A stretch of 64,000 nucleotides of DNA from Lolium rigidum (GCF_022539505.1 NC_061514.1:34501769-34565768), one strand, 5' to 3'; positions 1 to 12,700 are shown, counted from the stretch's first letter. Program-made: numbers and translations. Notes: generated by a model from the letters alone, not told the origin.

Positions 1-6
1 CTGTAA

Positions 7-106
7 NNNNNNNNNNNNNNNNNNNNNNNNNNNNNNNNNNNNNNNNNNNNNNNNNNNNNNNNNNNNNNNNNNNNNNNNNNNNNNNNNNNNNNNNNNNNNN
101 NNNNNN
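7..106. other. Assembly gap of 100 N
   Basis: A run of exactly 100 N, the usual placeholder for a gap of unknown size. The gypsy RT fragment on its right side runs straight into it. Confidence 0.99.
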
Positions 107-556
107 GCCCGAGATACTCAATTCTATCTTGAACAAAGGAACATTTCGAAGCTTTGGCGTAGAGCTTGTTTTGGTGGAGCAGCGTCAGAACCTGACGCAT
201 GTGTTCTTCATGCTCCTTACACTAGGATATCGTCGAGGAAGTCAATGACTGACTTGCGAGTGTACTCTGAGAAGACTGTATTCATCAGACACTGGAAAGT
301 GGCATGTGCATTTGTGTGACCAAACGGCATCACCCGAAACTGAAAGTGCCGGTGATGGGTTTTGAAAGCTGTCTTCACGTCATCCTCTTCACGCATACGG
401 ATTTGGTGGTATCCGGCGCCTAGATCAAGCTTAGAGAAGTAAGCTGCACCGGCAAGTTCATCAAGCAATTCGTCGACAATGGGCAGGGGAAATTTATTCT
501 TCGCGGTAATCAAATTTAGGCGTCTATAGTCAATACAAAACCGCCAGCTGACATCC
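107..556 (-). pseudogene. Ty3/gypsy reverse transcriptase fragment
   Basis: The minus strand encodes the core of a Ty3/gypsy reverse transcriptase: the [14 protein letters not shown] start, the [15 protein letters not shown] block, the [16 protein letters not shown] block and the catalytic FLDDILV motif. Directly after the catalytic motif the frame is lost through a small deletion; the following block (EHMRQVLTLLHQNKLYAKAS) continues in another frame to the gap. The upstream side stops abruptly near 556, where EXO70 3'-flank sequence begins. No LTR, integrase or gag is attached, so this is a truncated and frameshifted remnant. Family identity is clear; lineage is not resolved. Confidence 0.93.
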
Positions 557-1327
557 TTTCATTGACCCAGCCATGACCAATGTAATCCAACTGTGTTGTG
601 ATTTGTGTAACATGAAGCTCTTTATGCTTTTTATTGGGAAAGTCTTGATGTTTTGTGGATTCTTTTTTTTTCTGTCAAAAGGATGTGGCAAATCTGTGAT
701 GAGGATGCAAGGTGTGGACATTGTCAGCTTAGCTCAAGAATGAAAATGATATTAATATGATCCAATCATCAATTGTATTCTACTTCAAAGTTTTATAAAT
801 TCCCAAGCCTTCAAGATTCGCTCTAGGAGACAAAAGAGTTCCACAGTAGTGCATTCATAACAATCAGAAATTAATTACAACTCTCACAAGTTCATGCAAA
901 ATGCAGATGAATTTCCATATGTAAACAGTAGACTTACATAGCAAATATTTTATGGCAAACTTCCCCATTCTAGTTCAGAAGTAGGGGGCTCTCTGGGAAA
1001 CAATAAGCAGTTAAAATGAAGGAACCATATTTTAGTAAGCCGGTATAGAATGATGTATAATCAGTACTAAATATGGAAATCATCTACGAATTATAAACTG
1101 TCGCAGAAGCATAATGTCAAAGTACTGGACATGGAACCATGAAATCAAATCAGAACAGACACCGGCAGATTGTGGCCACTTGATAAAATATCTAGAGATT
1201 AAGGTACTAACCAAATTTAGATTACAACTTCACTGCTAATGGAAAAAAATCAAAACAAATACAACGACGAAACATGAACTCCGGCCTCTTATATATCAGG
1301 TGACTCTGTTCAGTGCATAAGCACTTT
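557..1327. repeat. EXO70 3' flanking sequence, copy A unit
   Basis: No gene is seen. The block recurs, diverged, 3' of the other EXO70 copies. Shared landmarks are a CCATGACCAATGTAATCC-like word, a CTTGATGTTTTGTGGATT-like word, and a stretch with CAGCTTAGCTCAA followed by AATGAAAATGATATTAA. Comparable order is found near 41866-42920, 46799-47964 and 61720-62427. It probably holds the EXO70 3' UTR and downstream spacer. Confidence 0.7.
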
Positions 1328-2107
1328 TCATCCTTCAAATAGCTGACCCAGCATCTCCTCCAAAACTTCAGGAGTGCTGTTTCTTCGGCTAACGTGCTCC
1401 GCTAGCTCGGGATGCTCCTTCAGATAGTCACGGTAACTTGAGACGACTCTCTCGATGATAGCTCTCCGCAGAACATCTCTGAGCCAAGGGTCCGGAACCT
1501 TCCAGAACTTCTGAGCTTGGTACGTCTTATTAAACGCTGATTCGAATTTAGCTAGTGAACGGGTTTTGCTCCAACGTCGGAGCGGCCCAGGGGAATTCGA
1601 CTTTGGTATACACAAGCACACATGTCCCCAAGAAGTCCATATTCACATAATTATTCATGTACTTTTCACATTCAGGTGTAAGTTTCCAATCATGTCCAGG
1701 TTCACATGGCTCAATCATCTATGATACTAGAAAATAGGAATTGTTGAGCAGGAAGAGGTACCTCATGCTTGGATCCGAGCATAGCTCCGATTTTCTCAGG
1801 AGCAGGTCCTTTAGATAACGCATTGTGTCACACTTTGCATCGTAAAGGAATCTGCAGTCCTTAGAAGAGATCGACACTAAGATCCCCTCTGCTTCACCCA
1901 AGGAAATGAAGCAGTCCGCAATCCACCGAGTGTTCCTGTGGACCTCGTCCCATCCTTGCAGAACCTCCACAGCCCGTGGTGTCTTCACCTTCTCCATCGT
2001 GTTGGCTATGGCTTTTTTTAGCTTGTCCACATAAACTGACAAAGTGAGCATTATGCTGTGGTCGATCATCTCCGGGGTATTTTTCATGTTGTACAATGCC
2101 CTGCAAA

Positions 2108-2163
<56 letters not shown>

Positions 2164-2263
2164 CTCGTGGCGAGCGGAGAACAACTCTATTATACTGCAC
2201 ACCATCACGGTGAGACCTCGGATCCACCTCTCGGCGAAGTCTTGCAGCGACGACCCCGAATTG
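1328..2263 (-). pseudogene. EXO70 copy A, C-terminal half (disrupted)
   Basis: The minus strand encodes the C-terminal and middle parts of an EXO70 exocyst subunit. The piece ending at 1328 carries the SLAKFESAFNKTYQAQKFWKV block and finishes with EVLEEMLGQLFEG, the family's conserved tail (PEDLENLLLDLFEG-like). The piece at 1719-2096 carries the RKSELCSDPSMRYLFLLNNSYF block. The frame is broken between them (1622-1718). An AT microsatellite at 2111-2161 replaces about 110 bases present in the intact paralogue at 62428-63927, and coding similarity resumes at about 2165-2263 before ending at the Copia-1 junction. The N-terminal part of the same gene lies 17 kb away at 19567-20053. EXO70 tethers secretory vesicles at the plasma membrane; this copy cannot make a normal protein. 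Confidence 0.93.
2111..2161. repeat. (AT)n microsatellite inside EXO70 copy A
   Basis: About 25 AT units. The intact EXO70 has ACATATATACATG at the matching site, so the repeat appears to have grown from a short AT-rich coding stretch. Confidence 0.97.
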
Positions 2264-2490
2264 TTGGTCCATCAGCTGGACGTCCACAGCGATCCCATCG
2301 ACGACAAGAAAGTGATCCTCAAGTACCTGTGGATCGTGCCAAAGAGAATGAACACAGAGACGATGTTTTGTGCAGTGCTCAACCTACTGATTTTCGCATG
2401 TCATTCTTCCTTTTATTCAACAAAGAAAACAAACTCACCGTGGCGATCGCCACGATCCCTACTAAGCCGTGCCATCCCACGACTTGGATC
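2264..2490 (+). repeat. Copia-1 inverted gag fragment plus distal 3' LTR piece
   Basis: 2264-2344 is gag sequence in plus orientation, opposite to the rest of the element (its minus-strand counterpart is 18831-18911). 2345-2490 is the distal part of the 3' LTR. Together with 14749-14890 they form the left arm of a roughly 370-bp inverted repeat whose right arm is 18538-18911. Confidence 0.88.
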
Positions 2491-2495
2491 GAGCG
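2491..2495. repeat. Target site duplication GAGCG (left)
   Basis: GAGCG here matches GAGCG at 14744-14748 on the other side of the 12.2-kb gypsy element. Joining the two flanks restores a continuous Copia-1 LTR that aligns with the copy at 18538-18830. Confidence 0.95.
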
Positions 2496-5400
2496 TGTCA
2501 ACACCCGGATTTTTAGGTCCAGATGCCTATTATGCCATTCCTCGCAATCCCAGGAATATTGTTTTTGCGAGACATAATAGATTGATATCACAACACATCA
2601 TTCATTACATACCATAATCGTCTTACAACAAAGGATCACATGATCCAGTCTTAGTACAACATAGGAGATCTAGAGATCCAAATACAAAACACATAGCGGA
2701 AGCGAAATAGTAGTGGTCTGGGTCCATCTGTTCCATAGGCAACTGTTGACGTCAGGAGTGATCCTAGTTGTCGTAGACGTCCTGCTGTCCTTCTTCCGGG
2801 TGCTGGTATTCCTCTTCATAGTCTGGCCATTTGAATAGCCAGGGACACAGCCATGAGTACTTTAAAGTACTCGCAAACTAATACTCGTGTAAGTATTATC
2901 AACTATAATAAGGGGGTTCTAAGCTCTAGTTTCATTTGCATAAAGCCAGTTTTATTTCATAAGCACTTTAGTAAACAACTCTTCATTTGACTAGCTTAAC
3001 TCCAGTGGGAACATTAGTGTCATTCCCACAACTCAGTTGTGATTCAAAGTCAAAGTCACCTTTCAATTCAAATCACAGGCCACCATTCATATTTTTAGAA
3101 AAGTTCTGATGATGGAACAGTATGGCCTTTCCAACTGTCCATGACCGCGGACGCGGCTATTCGAATAGGTTAAACTCTGCAGAGGTTGTACACTTGTGCC
3201 ACAACAATTGCAATAGTTCGTCAGGGTAAGCTGGCCCTGATTTATCGTACGCGATACGCGAACTACCAATCCTAACCTTTCATTTACATACTCTAGTATA
3301 GGCACCTCTCCCCATGAGCTTGGCCTCCCGGTGAAAACAAACCGTCAACCCGGGAACTGCACAGGGGCTTGGGTAGGACATTCACCTCATTTCACGTCAT
3401 TTCACATTCAATGGAGGCAGCCTCGGCATAACCCCTATGACGCTTGTTCAGAGGGAACCCATACTAAAATACATAAGTTTCCAGCTAAGCCTTACCCAGA
3501 TTCAGGTATTGTGGGGGTACTTGTAAAATTGGAATGGTATCGGATCCGAACCCAACCATCAGATTTTGTAAAGTTCACCAAGTTATTCACAAGTCACATT
3601 CACCTTCTAAATCTCTCAATAGAATGACTCATCATTCCAAGGTTTTCAAAGTCATTGGTTTTCACAAGTTCCCATCTAGAGTAGTCACTTTTAATCTTTA
3701 GCACTAGCAACTAGGCATGAGTGGTGCTAATTTACTTGTAGCTATTTAGGCTAAGTTTGATGCTCTTGTACTCCTCTTATACTTAGACCAAAGTTAACTA
3801 TAAAAGGAAGCTTTAATAAATAAAGTAAAAACTTTGCAAGAATAAAACTTGGGATGGGACCATAAAGTAAAATGTAATGGTGCCTTGCTCTTGTAGAGCT
3901 TTGCACATGGAAACTTTGCAAGAATATTAGCTTGCCTTGAGGGGTGAGGTGATCAAAGTTTTCTTCTTCTTCTTCTTCTTGGTAGAATACCCTCTCTTCT
4001 TGATAGTCTCCGGTACTAGCGTCTATAAACGAATACGAGGATACAATCACCAGACAATACTTAAGTACTCTTAATTAGCCTTAATGGCTCACACAAATGA
4101 TCTAGCATCACTACTTAACATTTATTACAAAATTATGCTAGGGTTTCCTTGTTTTAGTATTAGGAAAATAATTTCCTCTTATTGAAATTGGAGTTAGGGT
4201 TTCTCTTTAGTTTGTGAGAAATAATTTCCTCTCATTGAATCTTCTTAAGATTTAATCTTCTCAAATAACCATGTATGATCACATGTTGACCACGGTCAAC
4301 ACTTCACACTTATCATTTGAGAAGAAATGATTTAAATGAGATTTATCATCTCATGTGATTTAAATAACCATTGCAATTTTAGTTACTATTTTGATTTAAA
4401 TTCCACAAGTGAGCAAATATGAACCTATGCAATAGAGGTCATCACATTACTTCATATCACTTGAGAAAATGATTTAAATGAGGTGCTACACCTCATAGAT
4501 TTAAAACCCTAAAAGTTGAAATAGTTTAAATGGGCTAGTATTGACTACATAGCCAATATTTTTCTTCTAGCCCATGATCATGTACATCACTAATATGATA
4601 TTTTTGCATAGTAAATTAGAGTTGGTGAAATGTGGATTATAGCAATTGGATTCACTTCAAAATTCAAATTGGTTGATTTTGAAGATTTATTTGAATACTG
4701 AACAGTCTCTGTTTTGTTATTTTTTCTATTCAAAAACTACACCAGCTATGAGGTTGAAACCAGTGGGATTAGCTAGACAATTTCATAAGCTTTCTGGAAC
4801 AATTTGAATCACAATTTTTGGATTTGTAGATTTGAAACTATTCAAATTATAGCAAAGGTCCAGTATTGAAATTCAACAGAAACGATTTAATTCAGAAATG
4901 GGCTACTGGGCTTAGGCGGGAAAGTAACTGGGCCGAAAGATTTGAAAAGATGGAATCCAGCCCAACAGCGTTTCACAGCCGCGGGCCAGCTGACATGGGG
5001 GTCCTAGCGGTCAGCGATTTTTTACCACCGAAACGGTATGCTCTAACCTGGCCCGTTGGATTAGATCGAGGATCGACGGTGCAGCTACGTCGTCTTCATT
5101 GTCGAGAGGGGTGTGCTGGAGCGGCGGAGGTAGGGGGTCGGCGGCATGCTGGAGCTCCGGTGAGGGGCGGCGCGGATGCTAGACGAGGTTGTCGAGGACG
5201 AGGAATCTACTGGTAGCCGTGGGAGGAGCGGAGGTGGACGGAGTCGAGGGATTGCAAGGTGGTGGACTCCGGCGATCGACGGCTCAATTGGGGCTCTCTG
5301 TGGCGTAATCGATGTGGAGAAGAGGTGGAGGAGGTCGAGGAGAAGGAGGGGAGCAGGAATGGTGTGGAGGAGGAAGTGCGGGAGGGGCGCTATTTATAGA

Positions 5401-7489
5401 GTTGAGGTGAGGCCGAGGTGGAGCGGCAAGGTCGACGGTGGCGATGGCGTTCGGGGTCGCGAAAGGGTAAGGTGAGGGGCGCGTGAGGTAGGCGATGGCT
5501 AGGCGATGCTAGTGAGCGTGATGGCACGGTGAATGACGGACGGAGGCGTGCAGGGGAGGTCATCGACTTTGCAGTACTAGCGCGGCAATCCTTTGATCAT
5601 GGCGACGGCGACAGGTCCTCCGCGAGCTAGTGAGCTTGTCTACGGGTTAGAGGAGGTGGAGACGGTGCTCGACGTAGGCGTAGGGGTGCAGGAGAGGACG
5701 GACGTGATGGCACACGCGCGTGCTCTGGCGCGTCCAGGACGTCGTCCATGCGCGCTCACCGCGTGCCTGGCACGTTCTGGGCGTGGTCTGGGCGTGCGTG
5801 TTCTGGCCAATGCCGTGCAGGGCTTGAGTCAGCGAGGGTACTGGCGTGCTCAGGGAGGTGTAGGGGACTCATTTGACATGGTGCTCGAGAGAGGGGAGGG
5901 CCAGGGAGAAATGGAGTGAGTGTGGCCGGCATGGGTACGGCATGGTTGAAAATCTGATCATGGCTTCACTTTACTCAGTGCCAAAGGCTTGGTCTGATGC
6001 AGAGGAGGTACCAGGGTTGTGATGATCACAAAGTTAAAGTGGTTTAGCCCAAAAACCAGTGGGTAAAAGGGTGTGTGTGCATTTGGAAATTATGCCTGCC
6101 AAGTGTTCGACGAAATGGCCGCATGGGAATTTTATTTAAATTTTGAAATTCTTTTTGGTGGATCTCAATCATATAATTAAAGAGGGAGAAAGGTGGTGGT
6201 GGTGGTCAATTTGGTGAAGATTTGTGAGATTTCAAATTTGGGATGATCTTCTCATAGTTTCAAAGTCTCCACTTGTTCAATCTATTCTGGTCAACCTGGT
6301 CAACTTCAGCACTGATGGTCAACACCAAAATTGCTCACTTTGACAAGGTCTTGGATGACATGGCAAGAGTTGACCAAGTTTGGTTTAGAAATAACAAGAT
6401 CCAGGGATGCAAAGTGGTGAAGAAAATATAAAATGGCCAAATGACCATTATCATATGTAAGTTGGAAAATGCATTTTTCTTTGATTTGATTCTGGTTTCT
6501 TTGATGCATTTGGGTTTGTTTTTGATATATAAGTATTCTACAAGCAAAATATCAAGCAATGGTGGCCTTTGTTGAAGATTTGCAAAAATTGGCTAACTGT
6601 ATGTGAGTGAAAATGAGATTTTCTCATCATTTGATTTCTCTCCATTTGATTTGATTTTTCTTGACTCCAAAGTGATTCTTATTGGTTTAGAAACATTTCC
6701 CAACCATTGAAACCATTCAAAAAGGTCTAGCTCAATGATTTGCAAAAATGGCCATAACACATAAGAGTTGAAATTCCCATTTTGCTTATTTCTTATTTTT
6801 CTTTTCTTTGCTTTACTTAAGCATGGGTTAGGGTCCATTTGGGGTGAGATTAGGTTTAGAGAGGGTTTCACACCATTTGGTCAAGGTAGGAGTGCATAGG
6901 AACAACTTTGGTGAAATGGCTATGTGTCACATATGCCTCTATGCATATGTTGCATTTGATTTTTAATTTGACTAGGCTTGACCCAATTGAGGTTGTTGGG
7001 TGTTGAAATGGTATATAGGAGTGATCCAACCATTCACAACAAGTCCTAGGGTCAAGATCCTCAATTTCACAAGTTTGCATTTTACTCTCATATGCCTCTA
7101 TGGCATTTTTAGTTTCTTTTTTTATTTTCTTTTGTTTCACCTTGGATTTGGTTTGATAAGTACTAGGTAAGGTTTATGAAGATTTTCCAAACCTCAAAAC
7201 AAAGTAGAAAGGTCTAGGGTAAAGATTTATAAAAATAGCCATAGGCACATATACCTTTTCTTATTTAATTACCTTTTATTTTATTTTAACTTGGGTGGTG
7301 AAAAGAGGGGTGAGGTTTAGGGTTTAAGATCATTTCAAAAATACTCTAACAAGCAAACATGGCAATAGCACAAGAATTAAGCATGAGTACTATGCATCAA
7401 ACTTAATTCAAGAAAAGTTTTTGTTTGTTCCAAAATTTGGAAAAAGGGGAAATTCATTGTCTTTATTTTGAAATTTTTGGGATGTTACA
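2496..7489 (-). repeat. 3' LTR of the 12.2-kb gypsy element
   Basis: 4,994 bp, bounded by TG...CA on both strands. Mostly AT-rich, with a GC-rich island at about 4980-5940. It aligns end to end with 9749-14743, with scattered single-base changes and small indels (for example near 2700, 2800, 3345 and 6050). Confidence 0.96.
5391..5398 (-). promoter_or_regulatory. TATA box in the 3' LTR
   Basis: TATAAATA on the minus strand inside the GC-rich island, identical to the 5' LTR copy at 12644-12651. Confidence 0.55.
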
Positions 7490-7503
7490 AACCCTTCCTC
7501 CTT
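7490..7503 (-). other. Polypurine tract of the gypsy element
   Basis: The minus strand reads AAGGAGGAAGGGTT directly before the 3' LTR start TGTAACATCCC. This is the plus-strand DNA synthesis primer site and fixes the orientation. Confidence 0.88.
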
Positions 7504-7566
7504 AAACAAATCTCGTCCCGAGATTTTAAGAAAAGTTAGGTTCCTAAGAGAGATTGAGCATTTTGA

Positions 7567-8767
7567 TTAACAGGAAGACATACTTGGCATGGTCTGGGGT
7601 GCTTCCTGAGCTTCAGTGGCAGTCATGTGGTAGAGGCGGCCGTTGTTGTTGTTCTGGTTCCTTCTACCTGCGAAGCGACGTTGTTGCTGGGCAGGTGCAG
7701 CAGTATTGGGGGCAGTTTTGGCTAGTTTCTTGGGGCATTCATTATAGTAGTGGCCTACAGTGCCACATTCATAGCAGGTGATTGTTGCCTTGTCCTTTGG
7801 GGTGATGGGGGTAGCATTGCTTCCGGTCCTCGGGCCAGTGTTGGTATGGTTGTTGTTCCCATGGTTGTTGTTGCTGTTGTGGTGGTTGTTGTTGTTGTGG
7901 CTGTTGTTGTTGTTACCTCCGGGCTTCGGGGGTCCTCCGTTGTTGTTGGGGTGGTTGGGGCGATACGTCTGAGCAGGGGGCCTGTTGTTTCTTGGGGTAA
8001 ATCCTCCAGAGGAGTTGTTGCGGTACTTCTGGTTATGGTGGGGTCCACTCTGGTTCATCATCCTTCTCTTGCGATTCTCGTTGGCTTGGTGCAGCTTTCC
8101 TTCCATTTGTATGGCTGAGTCCACGAGGGCTTCCAAGTCAGCGAACGGAATGTTCACCAACACAGTTTGCATCTCGTCGTGCAGTCCGTTCAGAAATCTT
8201 TCCTTCCTTTTCTCGTTGGTATCGGTCTCATCCGGGGCGTACCTTGACAGAGTGAGAAACCTGTCGCGGTATTCCACCACGGACATCCTTCCTTGTTTGA
8301 GTTCGCGGAACTCGTCTCTCATCTTCTTGATCAGTCCTTGGGGCACATGGTATTTTCTAAACTTCATCTTGAAGTCTTCCCACGTCATCATCTGTCCCGC
8401 ATTCATTGCACGGGCACTCGTCCACCAGGCTACGGCAGGTCCGACGAGTGTAGTGGGTGGCGAACAGTACTTTTTCTGCGGCTTCAACTCCCGCAACTTC
8501 AAGGTTGTTCTCCATGGTCTGGAGCCAGTCATCAGCATCTAGGGGTTCTTCAGTCTTATTGAACATGGGTGGGTTGGTATTCTGAAAATTCTTCAGCTTC
8601 GATCCAGGGTGATCGTGGTTTCCATGGCCTTGATTGTTCTGAGCTATCTGGTGCAGCGCAGCGATGTTGGCTTGGCATTCAGCTCTTTCGACTTCTCGGT
8701 CTGCCATCATTGTCTGCAGCAGTTGCATCATGGCATCCTGGGTAGCGTTGCGGGTTGGTGGGGCCAT
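7567..8767 (-). pseudogene. Gypsy-type gag with one frameshift
   Basis: The start at 8767 opens a Gag polyprotein (MAPPTRNATQDAMM...) with the conserved ADDWLQTMENNLEVAGV region. One base is out of phase near 8448, and the protein continues in the next frame through the retrotransposon gag core (AWWTSARAM, TWEDFKMKFRKYHVP, FRELKQGRMSVVEYRDRF). Then come an Asn/His/Gly-rich linker of about 90 residues and a CCHC zinc knuckle (CYECGTVGHYYNEC). It ends at 7567, about 75 bases before the 3' LTR, leaving no room for pol. Gag builds the particle that packages element RNA; this copy would need frameshifting or is dead. Confidence 0.92.
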
Positions 8768-9043
8768 CTGAACATTGAGGTAGATGATAAGATAAGAGGG
8801 AAATTTCTATGTTTTGTTTTGGTAAGGTTTAAAAAGTTCATAACTTAAAGATTTGAGTAGTGTTGCAGGGGTAAAACCGACAACACTTTTTCATTCATAC
8901 CAAGCATCATATATTACAAAGCTAACACACCGTTGGTTTGAAGAACCATTCATCGCTCTACGATACAAGGGGGATCCTGATACATAACTCCACCTACGAA
9001 AGTGCTTTAATGGTACTACTCTTCAGGGGGGGATCCTTCGTCT

Positions 9044-9517
9044 TCACGGGTAGTGTGCTTGGCGAAAGGCGAGGGCGTTGTCCAACTCCTTGCGGGTCTT
9101 GTACAGCATGTAGTCGAGGTAGGCAACATAGTGGTTCATCTCCGGGTGCGGGGGCATGATTATTGGTCTTCCCCTGGGGTCATGTCTTGGGTAGTAAATG
9201 AAGCGGGTATTCTTGAGCTTGTTTATATTCTGTCCACACATACGGGCAATGGCTTCTTGCATCGCTCTGACTAGTCCTTTCTTCCAAGTGCTTCCCGTTA
9301 CAGAAAACCATATGGTTTCCCACATTGGGGCTCCGAGCTTTCCTCTCAGATCTGCAGTAACTTCCCACCGAGGTGATCCTCCCGATGGATTGTTGAGGGG
9401 TATTCCGAAGAACTCGGGATACGGGCGTCCTAAATACTCCACTAGTTGCTTCAAATCCTTCTCGAACATTAGGTTTCCTCCGTGGCCAAGCTGATAGGAC
9501 TCATAGTGGTACTCCAT
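9044..9517 (-). CDS. Unknown 157-residue ORF upstream of gag in the gypsy element
   Basis: An uninterrupted 157-codon frame from ATG at 9517, 232 bases after the PBS and 276 bases before the gag start, on the element's sense strand and in the same frame register as the first gag frame. The predicted protein is soluble and mixed-charge, with Trp/Tyr-rich segments (GAPMWETIWFSVTGSTWKKG, YVAYLDYMLYKTRKELDN) and no transmembrane span or zinc knuckle. I do not recognise the family. Its position resembles the extra pre-gag ORFs known in some plant Ty3/gypsy lineages. An intact frame in an element with a broken gag suggests it is functional in the family, but that is inference. Confidence 0.65.
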   Translation of the reverse strand: MEYHYESYQLGHGGNLMFEKDLKQLVEYLGRPYPEFFGIPLNNPSGGSPRWEVTADLRGKLGAPMWETIWFSVTGSTWKKGLVRAMQEAIARMCGQNINKLKNTRFIYYPRHDPRGRPIIMPPHPEMNHYVAYLDYMLYKTRKELDNALAFRQAHYP

Positions 9518-9733
9518 CTATAAGCAATTAGGATGAGTAAGTTAGAGAAGTGATTAAGTGTGCCAAATTTTTTCACAAAAAAAAAAAAATATAGAGCATG
9601 GATTTCTCTTTTGAAAAAGATCTCAAGGATAAGAGTGAGAATAAGTTTTTCGTAAATATTCACCTCCTTTGTTTTTGGGAAACTAAGTTTTTCAGACGTC
9701 CATTCTAACTAGGGTCTCCTAAGGTCAACAATG

Positions 9734-9745
9734 GCTCTGATACCA
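9734..9745 (-). other. Primer binding site of the gypsy element
   Basis: TGGTATCAGAGC on the minus strand, four bases after the 5' LTR end; it is complementary to the 3' end of initiator tRNA-Met. Confidence 0.92.
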
Positions 9746-9748
9746 ACT

Positions 9749-12700
9749 TGTCAACACCCGGATTTTTAGGTCCAGATGCCTATTATGCCATTCCTCGCAA
9801 TCCCAGGAATATTTTTTTTGCGAGACATAATAGATTGATATCACAACACATCATTCATTACATACCATAATCGTCTTACAACAAAGGATCACATGATCCA
9901 GTCTTAGTACAACATAGGAGATCTAGAGATCCAAATACAAAACACATAGCGGAAGCGAAATAGTATTGGTCTGGGTCCATCTGTTCCACAGGCAACTGTT
10001 GACGTCAGGAGTGATCCTAGTTGTCGTAGACGTCCCGCTGTCCTTCTTCCGGTGCTGGTATTCCTCTTCATAGTCTGGCCATTTGAATAGCCAGGGACAC
10101 AGCCATGAGTACTTTAAAGTACTCGCAAACTAATACTCTTGTAAGTATTATCAACTATAATAAGGGGGTTCTAAGCTCTAGTTTCATTTGCATAAAGCCA
10201 GTTTTATTTCATAAGCACTTTAGTAAACAACTCTTCATTTGACTAGCTTAACTCCAGTGGGAACATTAGTGTCATTCCCACAACTCAGTTGTGATTCAAA
10301 GTCAAAGTCACCTTTCAATTCAAATCACAAGTCACCATTCATATTTTTAGAAAAGTTCTGATGACGGAACAGTATGGCCTTTCCAACTGTCCATGACCGC
10401 GGACGCGGCTATTCGAATAGGTTAAACTCTGCAGAGGTTGTACACTTGTGCCACAACAATTGCAATAGTTCGTCAGGGGTAACTGGCCCTCGATTTATCG
10501 TACGCGAGTACGCGAACTACCAATCCTAACCTTTCATTTACATACTCTAGTATAGGCACCTCTCCCCATGAGCTTGGCCTCCCGGTGAAAACAAACCGTC
10601 AACCCGGGAACTGCACAGGGCTTGGGTAGGACATTCACCTCATTTCACGTCATTTCACATTCAATGGAGGCAGCCTCGGCATAACCCCTATGACGCTTGT
10701 TCGGAGGGAACCCATACTAAAATACATAAGTTTCCAGCTAAGCCTTACCCAGATTCAGGTATTGTGGGGGTACTTGTAAAATTGGAATGGTATCGCATCC
10801 GAACCCAACCATCAGATTTTGTAAAGTTCACCAAGTCATTCACAACTCACATTCACCTTCTAAATCTCTCAATAGAATGACTCATCATTCCAAGGTTTTC
10901 AAAGTCATTGGTTTTCACAAGTTCCCATCTAGAGTAGTCACTTTTAATCTTTAGCACTAGCAACTAGGCATGAGTGGTGCTAATTTACTTGTAGCTATTT
11001 AGGCTAAGTTTGATGCTCTTGTACTCCTCTTATACTTAGACCAAAGTTAACTATAAAAGGAAGCTTTAATAAATAAAGTAAAAACTTTGCAAGAATAAAA
11101 CTTGGGATGGGACCATAAAGTAAAATGTAATGGTGCCTTGCTCTTGTAGAGCTTTGCACATGGAAACTTTGCAAGAATATTAGCTTGCCTTGAGGGGTGA
11201 GGTGATCAAAGTTTTCTTCTTCTTCTTCTTCTTGGTAGAATACCCTCTCTTCTTGATAGTCTCCGGTACTAGCGTCTATAAACGAATACGAGGATACAAT
11301 CACCAGACAATACTTAAGTACTCTTAATTAGCCTTAATGGCTCACACAAATGATCTAGCATCACTACTTAACATTTATTACAAAATTATGCTAGGGTTTC
11401 CTTGTTTTAGTATTAGGAAAATAATTTCCTCTTATTGAAATTGGAGTTAGGGTTTCTCTTTAGTTTGTGAGAAATAATTTCCTCTCATTGAATCTTCTTA
11501 AGATTTAATCTTCTCAAATAACCATGTATGATCACATGTTGACCACGGTCAACACTTCACACTTATCATTTGAGAAGAAATGATTTAAATGAGATTTATC
11601 ATCTCATGTGATTTAAATAACCATTGCAATTTTAGTTACTATTTTGATTTAAATTCCACAAGTGAGCAAATATGAACCTATGCAATAGAGGTCATCACAT
11701 TACTTCATATCACTTGAGAAAATGATTTAAATGAGGTGCTACACCTCATAGATTTAAAACCCTAAAAGTTGAAATAGTTTAAATGGGCTAGTATTGACTA
11801 CATAGCCAATATTTTGCTTCTAGCCCATGATCATGTACATCAAAAATATGATATTTTTGCATAGTAAATTAGAGTTGGTGAAATGTGGATTATAGCAATT
11901 GGATTCACTTCAAAATTCAAATTGGTTGATTTTGAAGATTTATTTGAATACTGAACAGTCTCTGTTTTGTTATTTTTGCTATTCAAAAACTACACCAGCT
12001 ATGAGGTTGAAACCAGTGGGATTAGCTAGACAATTTCATAAGCTTTCTGGAACAATTTGAATCACAATTTTTGGATTTGTAGATTTGAAACTATTCAAAT
12101 TATAGCAAAGGTCCAGTATTGAAATTCAACAGAAACGATTTAATTCAGAAATGGGCTACTGGGCTTAGGCGGGAAAGTAACTGGGCCGAAAGATTTGAAA
12201 AGATGGAATCCAGCCCAACAGCGTTTCACAGCCGCGGGCCAGCTGACATGGGGGTCCCAGCGGTCAGCGACTTTTTACCACCGAAACGGTATGCTCTAAC
12301 CTGGCCCGTTGGATTAGATCGAGGATCGACGGTGCAGCTACGTCGTCTTCGTCGTCGAGAGGGGTGTGCTGGAGCGGCGGAGGTAGGGGGTCGGCGGCGT
12401 GCTGGAGCTCCGGCGAGGGGCGGCACGGATGCTAGACGAGGTTGTCGAGGACGAGGAATCTACTGGTAGCCGTGGGAGGAGCGGAGGTGGACGGAGTCGA
12501 GGGATTGCAAGGTGGTGGACTCCGGCGATCGACGGCTCAATTGGGGCTCTCTGTGGCGTAATCGATGTGGAGAAGAGGTGGAGGAGGTCGAGGAGAAGGA
12601 GGGGAGCAGGAATGGTGTGGAGGAGGAAGTGCGGGAGGGGCGCTATTTATAGAGTTGAGGTGAGGCCGAGGCGGAGCGGCAAGGTCGACGGTGGCGATGG

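Noticed and set aside
2044..2617. Frames with long Tyr-Ile repeats on both strands
   Set aside because: They are translations of the (AT)n microsatellite joined to transposon sequence.
3751..5475. Frames of about 98-116 codons present in both 5-kb LTRs (also 11004-12728)
   Set aside because: Identity between LTRs reflects recent retrotransposition rather than selection. The GC-rich frames lie over the likely promoter on the opposite strand and show no domain.
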